A stretch of 64,000 nucleotides of DNA from Rhodoplanes sp. Z2-YC6860 (GTDB lineage Bacteria; Pseudomonadota; Alphaproteobacteria; Rhizobiales; Xanthobacteraceae), in assembly GCF_001579845.1 (NCBI RefSeq), contig NZ_CP007440.1:5912029-5976028 (forward strand), read 5' to 3'. Every line of letters starts with the position of its first letter. The stretch's first letter is position 1. A model generated the notes under the pieces. The model did not search any database. It had not been told where the DNA came from and saw only the letters and a program-made list of their open reading frames with translations. Below are positions 43,414 to 52,571 of this stretch, piece by piece. Made by a program: the position numbers and the translations under genes.

Positions 43414-44328
43414 TTAGATTCGCGCCACTGCACCGGCAAGTCGGAGCATGACCCAAGGCACTCTCGCGCGGTAACGACGCATGGCTTGGCGCGCAATTCT
43501 CAAGCCAGGGGACAACGCGCCGTGACGGATGGCCTGCGTCGCACAGTACGTCATAAGACTCACCTCCGCTTCGCGCCGCGCGAGGGCGACATCATGCGGT
43601 GGAAGCTTTGCGAGTACGCTCTCCTCGTTGAAGATCCGAATGAGCGCCGGCTCAAAATCAGCGTAATCGCGGAAACGTGTCATCATCACGCTACCGTCAT
43701 GCTCGCGATAATCCATGACACGTTCGGCCGTATAGACGAACGGCCCGGAGGCAGCGAGCTTGCACCAGAGATGCCAGTCTTCGCATAGCGATAAACGTGA
43801 GTCGAAGCCTTCCGAAGACCAGAACGCCGCACGATCGACGATGGCAATCCCGCCATTGATGATGAAATTGCCGCGGATCAACTGAGGTAAGATGTCACCT
43901 GAAGGCTTGCTCCGTGACCGGACCAGAAACCGCCGGCCAATGCGCTGTCCGGTTCGATTGATCCTTTCGTAATCGCCATAGGCCACTATTGCACGGCGTT
44001 CCCGTCCGGCGGCATCGAGAAGAGACGCCAAACCGCCGCCGACAAGCCGGTCATCGGCATCGAGAAAGAGAAGCCATTTCGTATCGGCAAGGCTCGCGCC
44101 AAAGTTCCGAGCTGCCGACACGCCACGCCCCGGATTTGATACAGCGGTCACACGACGGCTATCCAAGGCAGCTACGGAAGCCAGCGTGCTGTCCGTGGAA
44201 CCATCGTCCACGACGATCACACTGCGGACGGTATCGCCCTGCGCCAGCGCGCTCTGAACAGCCTCGCCGATAAACGGCTCACCGTTTCTGACTGCGACGA
44301 CAACCGTAACCGCGTTGTCATCGACCAT
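43414..44328 (-). CDS. Family 2 glycosyltransferase
   Basis: A 304-residue GT2 protein. The N-terminal fold shows VVVAVRNGEPFIGEAV, SVIVVDDGSTDST and LLFLDADDRL (the DxD region), and CEDWHLWCKL and DYREHDGSV are seen in the second half. The ATG at 44328 overlaps the preceding glycosyltransferase stop by 11 bases, and a GTG 33 bases further up is an alternative. The overlap implies cotranslation with the gene at 44318. A membrane-associated transferase for one sugar of the repeat unit is likely. Confidence 0.92.
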   Translation of the reverse strand: MVDDNAVTVVVAVRNGEPFIGEAVQSALAQGDTVRSVIVVDDGSTDSTLASVAALDSRRVTAVSNPGRGVSAARNFGASLADTKWLLFLDADDRLVGGGLASLLDAAGRERRAIVAYGDYERINRTGQRIGRRFLVRSRSKPSGDILPQLIRGNFIINGGIAIVDRAAFWSSEGFDSRLSLCEDWHLWCKLAASGPFVYTAERVMDYREHDGSVMMTRFRDYADFEPALIRIFNEESVLAKLPPHDVALARREAEVSLMTYCATQAIRHGALSPGLRIARQAMRRYRARVPWVMLRLAGAVARI

Positions 44329-45256
44329 GGACAATCCGGTATTCTTCGTGACGCCCGCCACTCAGCGCGACGATCTTCCCCAGCACTCTTGCACCCAACC
44401 TCAGGCCCTCGAAACGGCGGGGCGGGTACCACGCAAAGAGAACGACATTAAAGGCCGCGACGCACATTGCGCCGCCGATCTTGGCGGCTTCGGACGCGAG
44501 GCCGAAGCCTGGAGGCCGGTGCTTGAGGTTGATCAACGTATCCGTGTTCCCCACCCAATAGGCACGCTTGAGCATCCATTTCTGCGAGCAGCGCGACGCC
44601 GGCATTTCTTCGGTCACATAGGCGCGGCTCGCCCATGCAAAGATTTTTCTTTCGATTTTGAGCGATGTGAGCAGGTCCTTGTCTTCACCGCCCATCAACG
44701 CGTAGCTCGGGTCGAACCACGGGGACGCTCGCTCGCGGAATAAGTCCGCACGAAACAGAATGTTGCTTGTCGCGTCGATCAAACTCACCTGACCGTCAAC
44801 CATCTTGTCAAAGGCGGCCTGGTTGGCCCGGCACAGGTAGCGTGGTACTGCGAGCTCGAAAATTCTCCGCACGGGCCCGCCGACCACATCTGCGTCATAG
44901 GCGGCTTGTACGCGCAAAAGTTCCTTGAGCCAGGTATCGTCAGCCCATTCGTCATCGTCGATCATTGCAACGGCGGTGACCGACGGACCCTTGAGGGCTT
45001 CCGCCACGATCGCGTTGCGTGTGTGCGAGATTCCGCGTTCAGCAACACGGACGACCTTCAACGGAATAGGGAACCCCTCGGCCAACAGGTCTTCGCATAC
45101 CGCGACCCCCTCCCCGCGTTCGGTATCATTGTCAGCAACGACGATGCCGAACGGGCGATCGATTTTCTGCTGGCCGAGCGACTGCAAGCAGCGTCGCAAC
45201 CACAACGGGCGTCGAAACGTTGGAACTCCGACAATAATTTCGGGAGGGGGCTGCAT
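44318..45256 (-). CDS. Family 2 glycosyltransferase
   Basis: A 312-residue GT2 protein. It begins IIVGVPTFRRPLWLRRCLQSL, with AVAMIDDDEWADD near residues 95-107 as the metal/nucleotide-sugar motif, and continues DPSYALMGGEDKDLL and RAYWVGNTDTLINLKHR. The C-terminal part has one hydrophobic stretch (GGAMCVAAFNVVLFAWY) that may attach it to the membrane. Its end overlaps the next glycosyltransferase by 11 bases. It follows the GT92-like gene by 6 bases, so three glycosyltransferase genes are in one transcript. Confidence 0.92.
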   Translation of the reverse strand: MQPPPEIIVGVPTFRRPLWLRRCLQSLGQQKIDRPFGIVVADNDTERGEGVAVCEDLLAEGFPIPLKVVRVAERGISHTRNAIVAEALKGPSVTAVAMIDDDEWADDTWLKELLRVQAAYDADVVGGPVRRIFELAVPRYLCRANQAAFDKMVDGQVSLIDATSNILFRADLFRERASPWFDPSYALMGGEDKDLLTSLKIERKIFAWASRAYVTEEMPASRCSQKWMLKRAYWVGNTDTLINLKHRPPGFGLASEAAKIGGAMCVAAFNVVLFAWYPPRRFEGLRLGARVLGKIVALSGGRHEEYRIVHGR

Positions 45257-45262
45257 GCACCG

Positions 45263-46435
45263 CTACCTTTGCCAGTTCACGCGCGCAAACGCCGCTTTTA
45301 AGCGCTCGTCAACACGGTGCTTTCCCGGGTCGAAAACCTCAACTGTGTCGCGTCTGTATTTCCAGCCCGTGCTCAACCCGCGGAAGTGGCGGAATGAGAA
45401 TTTCGGGTTCCACATCTGGCTGCGCCACCAGTTTTTGATCCGGTGATGCGTCATATGGCCAAGCGGCGGCACCGCGCGTGGCGCCACGGCCCATTTCGGC
45501 TGGCACAAATTCTTGTATGGCGGAACTCGAAGCGCGTAAACCGGCGCCTCCACGTGCGAGAAGTCGATGTGGCGGATCTGTTTGGTCTCGTCCGCGGCAT
45601 TGACTCGAATGTTCGGCATCCAGGCACCATAGAAGCGCGCGACTCCATGCCGCTCTGCCGCCTCAAACACGCTTTCACCGCGACGTGACACCACCAACTC
45701 ATCGACATCGGTGTTGAGAAAACTTTTCGCATCCAGAAGAAACCGCCAGCGGGCGTGCTCAAGCGAGCCGATTTGCAGAAAATTGGAATCCCAGCTGCGC
45801 CGCAGCCCCACACCCGGCGGGCCGAAGCGAAACGGGAACGGCACGACGCCGACGAAGGCCAAGCCGTGAACCTCGCTCAGACGGCCAACCAGCTCGGAGC
45901 TGTCGTAGGCCGTCGAGGCATTGTCGTACAAAAGAATCGCCTGTGCCCCGTGAACGTCGCGGTTGTAACGTGCCCAGTCACAGATCCAGGTAATGTCGTT
46001 GTTCTTGGAAATCGTGCAGAGCACGCGCAAGGCGCGATAATTTCCTGCTTCGGGCTGTGACACCTTTGCGTAAAACTCGCCAGCGCTGGTTTTTAAGACA
46101 ATTTCCGATGTGCCGGCCGGCGCATCGACTTCCACGCGCGTCAGCCTGTCCATATCGAGACGGCGAAACGCGCAGCTCGCGCCGCTCGGCTTGGCAATGA
46201 TGGTAATTTCTTTGAAGAGTTCTGCGAGGTTGTAGAGCGCGGGCCCGATCAAAAGCACCATGCTGCTGTCGGGATGGCGGAACACATCGTAGAACAACGT
46301 ATCGAAATCGAACCGATCTTCGAAATCGGGCTGCCGAAGGGCATGAGGTCTCGGCGACTGTCTTCGCAGCCCAAGCGAGGGATCCAGGGTAATCGGTGAG
46401 ATATCGAAAATCTTGCTGCGCATCGAGACGTTCAC
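45263..46435 (-). CDS. GT92/DUF23-like glycosyltransferase
   Basis: A 390-residue protein with a C-terminal two-thirds that resembles GT92-type transferases: CDWARYNRDVHGAQAILLYDNAS, then ARWRFLLDAKSFLNTDVDELV, where the TDVDE stretch is the likely metal-binding site, and WMPNIRVNAADETKQIRHIDF. The first 120 residues form a beta-rich domain with no match recognised. No hydrophobic segment. The GTG start at 46435 is kept; an ATG four codons in is also possible. It is the first gene of a three-gene minus-strand glycosyltransferase run. Confidence 0.78.
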   Translation of the reverse strand: MNVSMRSKIFDISPITLDPSLGLRRQSPRPHALRQPDFEDRFDFDTLFYDVFRHPDSSMVLLIGPALYNLAELFKEITIIAKPSGASCAFRRLDMDRLTRVEVDAPAGTSEIVLKTSAGEFYAKVSQPEAGNYRALRVLCTISKNNDITWICDWARYNRDVHGAQAILLYDNASTAYDSSELVGRLSEVHGLAFVGVVPFPFRFGPPGVGLRRSWDSNFLQIGSLEHARWRFLLDAKSFLNTDVDELVVSRRGESVFEAAERHGVARFYGAWMPNIRVNAADETKQIRHIDFSHVEAPVYALRVPPYKNLCQPKWAVAPRAVPPLGHMTHHRIKNWWRSQMWNPKFSFRHFRGLSTGWKYRRDTVEVFDPGKHRVDERLKAAFARVNWQR

Positions 46436-46552
46436 AACGCAATCGTCTGCCGAGCGGCGAAGCTTCTAACACAGTCGCGGCGATTGTCGCTATGCAACAA
46501 TTTGAGCCGACGTTGCATGTCTGGCATTGGCGCCCGCTTCAATCCCAAAATC

Positions 46553-46927
46553 CTACATCTCCTTCTCGGTGAAATCGAAATTCAGCGTGGGCATCGACGA
46601 ATTCGTTATCCCGAGGAGAACTTCCTTTTTCTCCAGCGAGTGAAGCGTAAATTCGACGCAACGCGTGCTCTGCGTGTAGCAAGCCTTGATCTTGATGACC
46701 TTCGGGCAAGAATTAGCAGCGCGGAGGTAATGAGTTATGATGTTCGTGTTGATTTTATCGATCAACATGCGGCCCTTCACCGTCACGCAGGGACGATTCG
46801 CGATGTCACGGACACGAAGCGGATTCTTGTGCGCGGGATCAACATCATCGTTGGCAGTCTGAGCGACGGCGCCTGAGCAAGCAACAAACGCACCAATCGC
46901 CAACAACGCTCCCGCAAGCTTCAGCAT
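46553..46927 (-). CDS. Secreted small hypothetical protein with four Cys
   Basis: A 124-residue protein. The signal peptide MLKLAGALLAIGAFVACSGAVAQ starts at the ATG at 46927 (AGGG upstream) and cleaves after VAQ. The mature part is charged, with four cysteines in the motifs RPCVTV, NSCPKV, KACYTQ and TRCVEF, probably two disulfides, and a beta-like end. No family recognised. A longer reading upstream (27 residues) blocks the signal peptide. It stands by itself between the transferases and the tyrosine-kinase gene; a role in cell-envelope or exopolysaccharide handling is a guess. Confidence 0.7.
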   Translation of the reverse strand: MLKLAGALLAIGAFVACSGAVAQTANDDVDPAHKNPLRVRDIANRPCVTVKGRMLIDKINTNIITHYLRAANSCPKVIKIKACYTQSTRCVEFTLHSLEKKEVLLGITNSSMPTLNFDFTEKEM

Positions 46928-47526
46928 CGTGCCCTGAGTCCTCGATTGAAACGCGATCGAGGCAACGTGCACGGCAATCTGGACGATAGTGCGAATAAGC
47001 CGTGCCATTCATGCAAATGTTTTTTGACATATCCCGCGGCCAAAAAGCGGGCAGCCTGCCGCCACACCCGGCACTCATACATCGCGACTCATACGCGCCG
47101 CTTGAAGCATGCGCGCTCATCTGAACTTGCACGCGAGTGCACGGAGGTATCGTCATACGCGAAGCGCGTATGTTGCCTGTTCCCTAATGCGAATGAACAA
47201 ATATGCGTCGTGCACTGCTCGAAAATTCGTTTCGCCGATATCTGTCGGGCAACCGTCACGAGATTTCTCATCGCGCGGGTTTCACCATGATGCGGTCACA
47301 CTGTTTAGTGTAGATTTCCACGGCTCTTCGATGGAGCTTTCAAGAACCGGATGAGTTGCTGTGTTGCAGCTCGACAGTCACTTGTTCAACGAACGGACGC
47401 TCAACCTCGCGAACAAGCGAGGAGCACAGCAAGCAAGTTTTGAGGGAGGAACGAGAGCGTAAGGTGCGCCCGCGTTCGCATGGGCGCTCAAACCAATGAG
47501 ATAGTCGCAAGGGACGATTGGCACTT
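46928..47526. other. Long intergenic region upstream of the Wzc-like kinase
   Basis: 599 bases with short frames only. It holds a perfect inverted repeat CATACGCG-AAG-CGCGTATG at 47154-47172 and a hairpin CTCGC-GAACAA-GCGAG near 47415. The plus-strand Wzc gene begins at 47527, so its promoter is here, and the minus-strand secreted protein starts at the other end. No clear -35/-10 boxes were found. Confidence 0.55.
47154..47172. promoter_or_regulatory. Perfect inverted repeat, possible operator
   Basis: CATACGCG, 3-base spacer AAG, CGCGTATG. The 8-bp arms are a perfect inverted repeat of a size that suits a dimeric DNA-binding protein. It lies 355 bases upstream of the Wzc-like kinase gene. 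It could equally form a hairpin. No other copy was noticed in the window. Confidence 0.4.
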
Positions 47527-49722
47527 ATGCTTCAAACCTCCAATATCAGCCTCGGCGAACCGCTATCTTCCCCGCATCTCCTCTCGCCAGTCGACATCCT
47601 GTTCCGCTCGATCGCGATCGTACGCAGACACTACAAGCTCTGCGCCGTCGTTCCTGCGGTGTTCTTGGTCCTTGCAGTCGTGTACCTCACCGTCACTCCG
47701 GCGCAATTCACGGCGACGACAGTGATGGCCATTGATCCGAGAAAAAGTGCGACGGCCACGCCCGGCGCTTCCTCACAAAATCAAGACATCCCTGTCGACA
47801 ATCTCACCGTCGAAAGCCAGACGGAGATACTCCAATCCGAGAACATCTCGCTCAAGGTCATCAGGGACCTGAAGCTTCTCGACGATCCCGACTTCAATCA
47901 GAGAAGCGCCATAGGGGCAGTCTTCGGCTGGCTGATATCGTGGGTTCATAGTTCCCCGCCGCCGACTGACCTCGAGCGCGAACGCGCCGTTGTCGAGCAA
48001 TTCGCCAAACGCTTGAGTGTGAAACGAATCGGCGTGACGTTTATGTTCGAGATTGGCTTTACGCTTCCCGATAAGGAAAAGGCGGCTGTGGTCGCCAATG
48101 CCGTCGCAAACGCCTATGTCGACGATCAGTTGCAGGCCAAATACGAGGTGGCGGCGCGAGCTGGAAACTGGCTGCAGGATCGCTTGAAGGAACTCGGCAA
48201 ACAGACATCGGCGGCTGAGCGCGCGGTCGTCGATTTCAGAATCAAGAACAACATCGTCGATACCGGCGGCCGCCTGATGAGCGAGCAGCAACTGGCGGAG
48301 CTGAACTCGCAGCTGGCTTTGGCCAGTGCAAGCGCCAGCGAGGCCTCCGCCAAGTTGTCGCGGATTCAAGAAATCATGGCGTCCGACGTCCCGGACGCAA
48401 ACGTAACGGACGCTCTGCACAACGAGGTAATCGTCAAGCTTCGGAATCAATACACCGACTTGCAGAAACGCGAAGCCTATCTGGTCGACAAACTCGGGCC
48501 CGCCCACCAGGCCGTTTTGCAAGTCCGCGCCGATATGCGTACAGCAGTGCGTTCGATCAGACAGGAACTGCAGCGAATCGCGGCGGGTTACCAAAGTGAC
48601 TTCGAGATCGGAAGGTCCCGCGTCGACAGCATCCAAAAAAGCCTCGCCGATCTCGTGTCGAAAGCGAACACCACCAATCAGGCACAGATCGAGCTCAAGG
48701 CCCTCGACAGCACGGCACAGAGTTATCGCACGTTGTATGACACGTTCCTGCAGCGGTATATGGAATCCGTTCAGCAGAAGTCTTTCCCGTTGACCGAAGC
48801 TCGCGTCATCACGAAGGCAACGCCCCCGCTCAAGAAGAGCAAACCCAAGACACTGATCACGTTGATTATCGCGTTGATCGGCGGCAGCGCTGTCGGTTTC
48901 GCAGCGGCGTGGGTTCGCGAAATCTTTGACCGTACTCTCCGCACCAGCGACGAAGTGCGAGCCGCACTCGGCGTGCCCTGCATTTCAACAGTTCCGATGT
49001 TGGATCCTGGTTCGCGGCCAAACCCCGTGTTCACGGGCATGTCGCACTTGGGCGAGGTCGTTGCTCGTCCGATGTCCCGTTTTGCCGAATCGATGCGCGC
49101 CATCAAGGTAGCCGTCGACTTCTTCCCGGCAGACCGAAAGCCGCAGGTCATAGGGTTCATTTCTGCTCTGCCCGGCGAGGGCAAGAGCACGATCAGCGCA
49201 AACTTTGCCGCACTGGTGGCTTGTTCGGGCGCGAGTGCGATTCTGGTCGACGGCGACCTGCGCAGCTCGATGCTGTCCGGCCGGCTGACACCAGGCGCGC
49301 AGAAGGGTTTGCTCGATCTTTTGTCCGGACGTCAGGCCGAAGGATCCCTGGTGCGACTTGATCACTTGCGATGCGACTTTATCCCCTCGGTGCACGGGAG
49401 CGCCGCAGCAAATCCAAATCAATGGATTTCCTCTGTCGCGATGCGCTCTCTCCTGGAAAAGCTCAAGGCACGCTACGATTATGTCATTGTCGATTTGCCG
49501 CCACTGGTGCCGGTCACCGACGCACATGCCGCAGCCGATTTGTTCGATTGCTTCGTGATGGTGGTCGAATGGGGCGCAACATCGGCCGAGATCGTTCAAA
49601 GCGGTTTTCATGGATCGTCGCGCATAACGACCAAGACCGTGGGCGCGGTGCTGAACAAAGTCCATCCGACCGCGAGCGCGTACTATGGGAATATGAGATA
49701 CGCCACGGTCACATATTCCTGA
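47527..49722 (+). CDS. Polysaccharide co-polymerase/BY-type tyrosine kinase (Wzc/GumC-like)
   Basis: A 731-residue protein. The N-terminal Wzz domain has TM1 near residues 42-60 (VVPAVFLVLAVVYLTV), a long periplasmic coiled-coil part and TM2 near 445-465 (LITLIIALIGGSAVGFAAAW). The C-terminal kinase has Walker A PGEGKST (548-554), Walker A' VDGDLR (about 573) and Walker B VIVDLPPL. The chain ends with tyrosines 719, 720, 725 and 730, a short autophosphorylation cluster. It controls polymer length and export of Wzy-type polysaccharides. The start is the ATG at 47527; TTG at 47518 adds three residues. The flippase gene follows 77 bases downstream. Confidence 0.93.
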   Translation: MLQTSNISLGEPLSSPHLLSPVDILFRSIAIVRRHYKLCAVVPAVFLVLAVVYLTVTPAQFTATTVMAIDPRKSATATPGASSQNQDIPVDNLTVESQTEILQSENISLKVIRDLKLLDDPDFNQRSAIGAVFGWLISWVHSSPPPTDLERERAVVEQFAKRLSVKRIGVTFMFEIGFTLPDKEKAAVVANAVANAYVDDQLQAKYEVAARAGNWLQDRLKELGKQTSAAERAVVDFRIKNNIVDTGGRLMSEQQLAELNSQLALASASASEASAKLSRIQEIMASDVPDANVTDALHNEVIVKLRNQYTDLQKREAYLVDKLGPAHQAVLQVRADMRTAVRSIRQELQRIAAGYQSDFEIGRSRVDSIQKSLADLVSKANTTNQAQIELKALDSTAQSYRTLYDTFLQRYMESVQQKSFPLTEARVITKATPPLKKSKPKTLITLIIALIGGSAVGFAAAWVREIFDRTLRTSDEVRAALGVPCISTVPMLDPGSRPNPVFTGMSHLGEVVARPMSRFAESMRAIKVAVDFFPADRKPQVIGFISALPGEGKSTISANFAALVACSGASAILVDGDLRSSMLSGRLTPGAQKGLLDLLSGRQAEGSLVRLDHLRCDFIPSVHGSAAANPNQWISSVAMRSLLEKLKARYDYVIVDLPPLVPVTDAHAAADLFDCFVMVVEWGATSAEIVQSGFHGSSRITTKTVGAVLNKVHPTASAYYGNMRYATVTYS

Positions 49723-49799
49723 CCCAGATCGAACGCTGCTGAATCGAGGACGCCAGAACTCAGCGTGGTTGTCAGGTCCGTGCACCGCAGGAGTTGAAA

Positions 49800-51245
49800 T
49801 TGCGGCCCATGGCCAACCACGCGTTCATCTATTTCCTCGCATTTGCGATGCCAGGCGCGTTTGGCTTTTTCGCATTCAGCATCTATACGCGAATTCTCTC
49901 TCCTGAAGAGTATGCGCTCTACTCCATCGGAACGAGCGTATCGTTTTTGATCGGCAGCGTGTCTTACGGATGGATTCGCTTCTCTGTAGGCCGGTATCAG
50001 GCCGAATCGCCGACGGCAAATTTCCTGCCTTTCTTGTTGGTTTGCTATGCCGCGGTGACCGCGTTTCTCGTACCGGTCATCGGCATCTCGTCTTGGCTGA
50101 TCAAAAGCTTGCCAGTCGCAGCTGTGCTTGCCGTATGGGCCCTGACGATGTCGCAGGCCTTATTCGACATCAGCCAGGAGATTCGCCGGGCGCGCGGCCA
50201 ATCCGTCGCTTTCGCGGAGGCGACGATCGGGCGCAGCATCCTGAGCTTTTCCTTTGCGGTCGCGGGTGCGTTTTATTTCTTCTCGGGCGCAGGATTGGTA
50301 TTCGGCATCGCTACCGGCTTCGCCATCATGGCGGTTCGATTTTTGGTCAAGAATCGAACCTGGCTGCTTCGGCACACGCTTGCCCCAACCGAGGTCAAGC
50401 GATTCCTGGCCTACGGTATGCCACTCACCCTGTCCGGCCTGGCTTTTGCGGGCAATTCAACGGCAGCGCGCGCCATGGTGGCGACACTTCTTGGAGCGAG
50501 CGACGCTGGTCAGTTCGGTGCAGCGCTCGATGTCACCACGCAGTTGGCCGGAATCGTCGCCGCGAGTGTTTCGGCGATTGTCGCACCGATTGCGATTCGT
50601 GCTTGCCGCGAGGGGGGCGCAGCGGCCGCAACGGCTCGCCTCGGCGACGGCGCCGAACTCATGCTTGCAGCTCTCGCACCCGCAACCGCTGGCTTGATCA
50701 TTCTCGCCCAAAGCTTCGGAGATATCGTCGTCGGCCCAAGGTTCGAGCATGCCGCGCAAGTCTTAATACCCGTGCTCGCGCTATCACGCGCGATTGATGC
50801 CTTCTCACAATACTACCTTCATCTGGGCTTCCAGATTATCGAGCGCCCCACCCTCCAGGTTTTGTGCGGCGGCGCTACGCTGATCGTCAATATCTCTCTC
50901 GCCGCCATCCTGCTGCCGACCCACGGCGTTCAAGGGGCTGTCTACGGTTTGCTGATCGGCGATATCGTCGGCGCGGTGGTGTCATTCTTGCTCTTGCGAA
51001 TGATGTTCCCCATGCCGATTCCGGTTCACGCGCTCGCCCGCGTCGGCGTGTGCACGGCGCTTATGGTGGCGGCATGCGCTCCGCTGGCGCATTCGCTGGA
51101 AGGCCGCCCTCTGCTGTCGCTGCTGCTTGTCCCAGCGGCCGGTGTCTTGATCTATGGTGCTGCGGCCTATGCGCTGGACATCGCGAGGATCCGGACTCAA
51201 TCCGTGCGCGTCATGTTGTCCGGAGCGAAAGGTCAATTGCTGTAG
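49800..51245 (+). CDS. Wzx-like polysaccharide flippase (MOP superfamily), copy 2
   Basis: A membrane protein of 481 residues with about 12-14 hydrophobic segments; similar in size and loop motifs to the first flippase (34834-36264). Start choice is open: AGGAG at 49789-49793 is six bases before TTG 49800 (product MRPMANHAF...) but 15 before ATG 49809, which matches the other flippase better in sequence. Motifs such as ILSPEEYALYSIGTSV and IRFSVGRYQAES are MOP-like. It would move lipid-linked repeat units to the periplasm. The acyltransferase gene follows 43 bases downstream. Confidence 0.92.
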   Translation: MRPMANHAFIYFLAFAMPGAFGFFAFSIYTRILSPEEYALYSIGTSVSFLIGSVSYGWIRFSVGRYQAESPTANFLPFLLVCYAAVTAFLVPVIGISSWLIKSLPVAAVLAVWALTMSQALFDISQEIRRARGQSVAFAEATIGRSILSFSFAVAGAFYFFSGAGLVFGIATGFAIMAVRFLVKNRTWLLRHTLAPTEVKRFLAYGMPLTLSGLAFAGNSTAARAMVATLLGASDAGQFGAALDVTTQLAGIVAASVSAIVAPIAIRACREGGAAAATARLGDGAELMLAALAPATAGLIILAQSFGDIVVGPRFEHAAQVLIPVLALSRAIDAFSQYYLHLGFQIIERPTLQVLCGGATLIVNISLAAILLPTHGVQGAVYGLLIGDIVGAVVSFLLLRMMFPMPIPVHALARVGVCTALMVAACAPLAHSLEGRPLLSLLLVPAAGVLIYGAAAYALDIARIRTQSVRVMLSGAKGQLL

Positions 51246-51288
51246 CGCGCGGCGATCATCGATCACCGCACAAAAAACGAAGAAGGCG

Positions 51289-52410
51289 ATGCTACACAAA
51301 GATCAGCGTCCATATTTCGAGAGCCTGGATCTCGTGCGTGGATTGGCTGCGCTGGTCGTCCTGATCTACCACATCGATTTCATGTTCGGTCTCAGAGGCT
51401 GGCTGCTGCACGGCGGCTACCTTGCGGTGGACCTGTTCTTTGTCCTGAGCGGCTTCGTGTTGTCACTGACCTATGGACGTGGAGTGGCGAACGGCGAGTT
51501 GAGCGTCCGGCGATACATGGTTGCGCGCGTCGCACGCCTGTTCCCGCTGTTCCTGGCGACCACCGCCATCGGCTTTGTCGTCATGACGGCGAGATACCGT
51601 TCAAACTACGGAGACTTCGATACAGCGAACCTGATCAAGTCAGCGCTGCTCAACGTCTTCATGGTGCCCAGTTTCGTCACCCTCTACGATTTGAAGGTGT
51701 CGTTCCCGTTCAATCCAGCGACCTGGTCAATTTTTTTCGAGATGATCGCGAGTATCCTGTTCTTTTTCTTCTTCGGTAAAGCCAACCGGACCACATTGGC
51801 CGTCGTCGCGGCCTTCGCATGGTTGGTTCTCGTCGCCACGGTAGCGGTGTTCGGAACTCTCGATGTCGGCTACGCGAGTGACAATTTTATCGCTGGGTTT
51901 CCGCGCGTCATTTTTTCCTTCACGGTCGGGGTCTTGATCGAGCGCGCGTATGCGAAGAGCCCGTGGCGATGTCCGGCGCTGCTCTTTTACGTTTTGCTCT
52001 CGGCATGGCTTCTGCTGATGCAGGCGAGATCGCTCCTGATCAACCCGTATGTCTTCGACCTTGTGAGTGTGACCGCACTTTTACCGGCCCTGGTCGCGGC
52101 GGGCGCGGGTGTCGTATTGACGGGCAGAGCGCGCTTGCTAGCGATCTTTCTCGGTCAAACGTCGTATGCGGTTTATCTGACGCAAGGCTCGATGATCATT
52201 GCGGCCGCAGGCGTGTCGCAGATCTTGTTCGGTCGGAAAATCTATGACTTCGCGCCCACCGTCGGTTTTCTCTTTATACCGCTCGTGATGCTCGCTTCTT
52301 ACCTGTCCTACCGCTACTACGAATTGCCAGCGCGGATTGCGATGAGGCGTTTCGGCGAAATCAGAACGCTCAATCCGGTCGGCCCGGACAGCGTGCCACC
52401 GCAAAGATAG
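51289..52410 (+). CDS. Acyltransferase family 3 protein (OafA-like)
   Basis: A 373-residue membrane protein with about ten TMs. The family-3 signature begins SLDLVRGLAALVVLIYHIDF (residues about 12-31), with the His of YH that is essential for acyl transfer, and continues GGYLAVDLFFVLSGFVLSL. A C-terminal SGNH domain is absent. It would O-acetylate or otherwise acylate a sugar of the polymer. The ATG at 51289 follows AGAAGGCG and starts the fold; longer readings overlap the flippase. It is the last gene of the plus-strand run kinase, flippase, acyltransferase. Confidence 0.93.
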   Translation: MLHKDQRPYFESLDLVRGLAALVVLIYHIDFMFGLRGWLLHGGYLAVDLFFVLSGFVLSLTYGRGVANGELSVRRYMVARVARLFPLFLATTAIGFVVMTARYRSNYGDFDTANLIKSALLNVFMVPSFVTLYDLKVSFPFNPATWSIFFEMIASILFFFFFGKANRTTLAVVAAFAWLVLVATVAVFGTLDVGYASDNFIAGFPRVIFSFTVGVLIERAYAKSPWRCPALLFYVLLSAWLLLMQARSLLINPYVFDLVSVTALLPALVAAGAGVVLTGRARLLAIFLGQTSYAVYLTQGSMIIAAAGVSQILFGRKIYDFAPTVGFLFIPLVMLASYLSYRYYELPARIAMRRFGEIRTLNPVGPDSVPPQR

Positions 52411-52571
52411 CGGCCCCAACCGGCTTGGATGAAAGCTGCAGCTTCGGTGTCTCTTTGTGGCACAGCGCGGTTCGGCCAAACTCTGGGCCGGAAGCGCACT
52501 TTCGCTACGGAGTTTCAGCCTTGGTCAACCATGGCGCGCATTGGGTCCAGTTGCGTAAGTTTGGATTAGCC

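Noticed and set aside
46484-46876. 130-residue frame on the plus strand
   Set aside because: Antisense to the secreted four-Cys protein, which has a signal peptide and paired cysteines.
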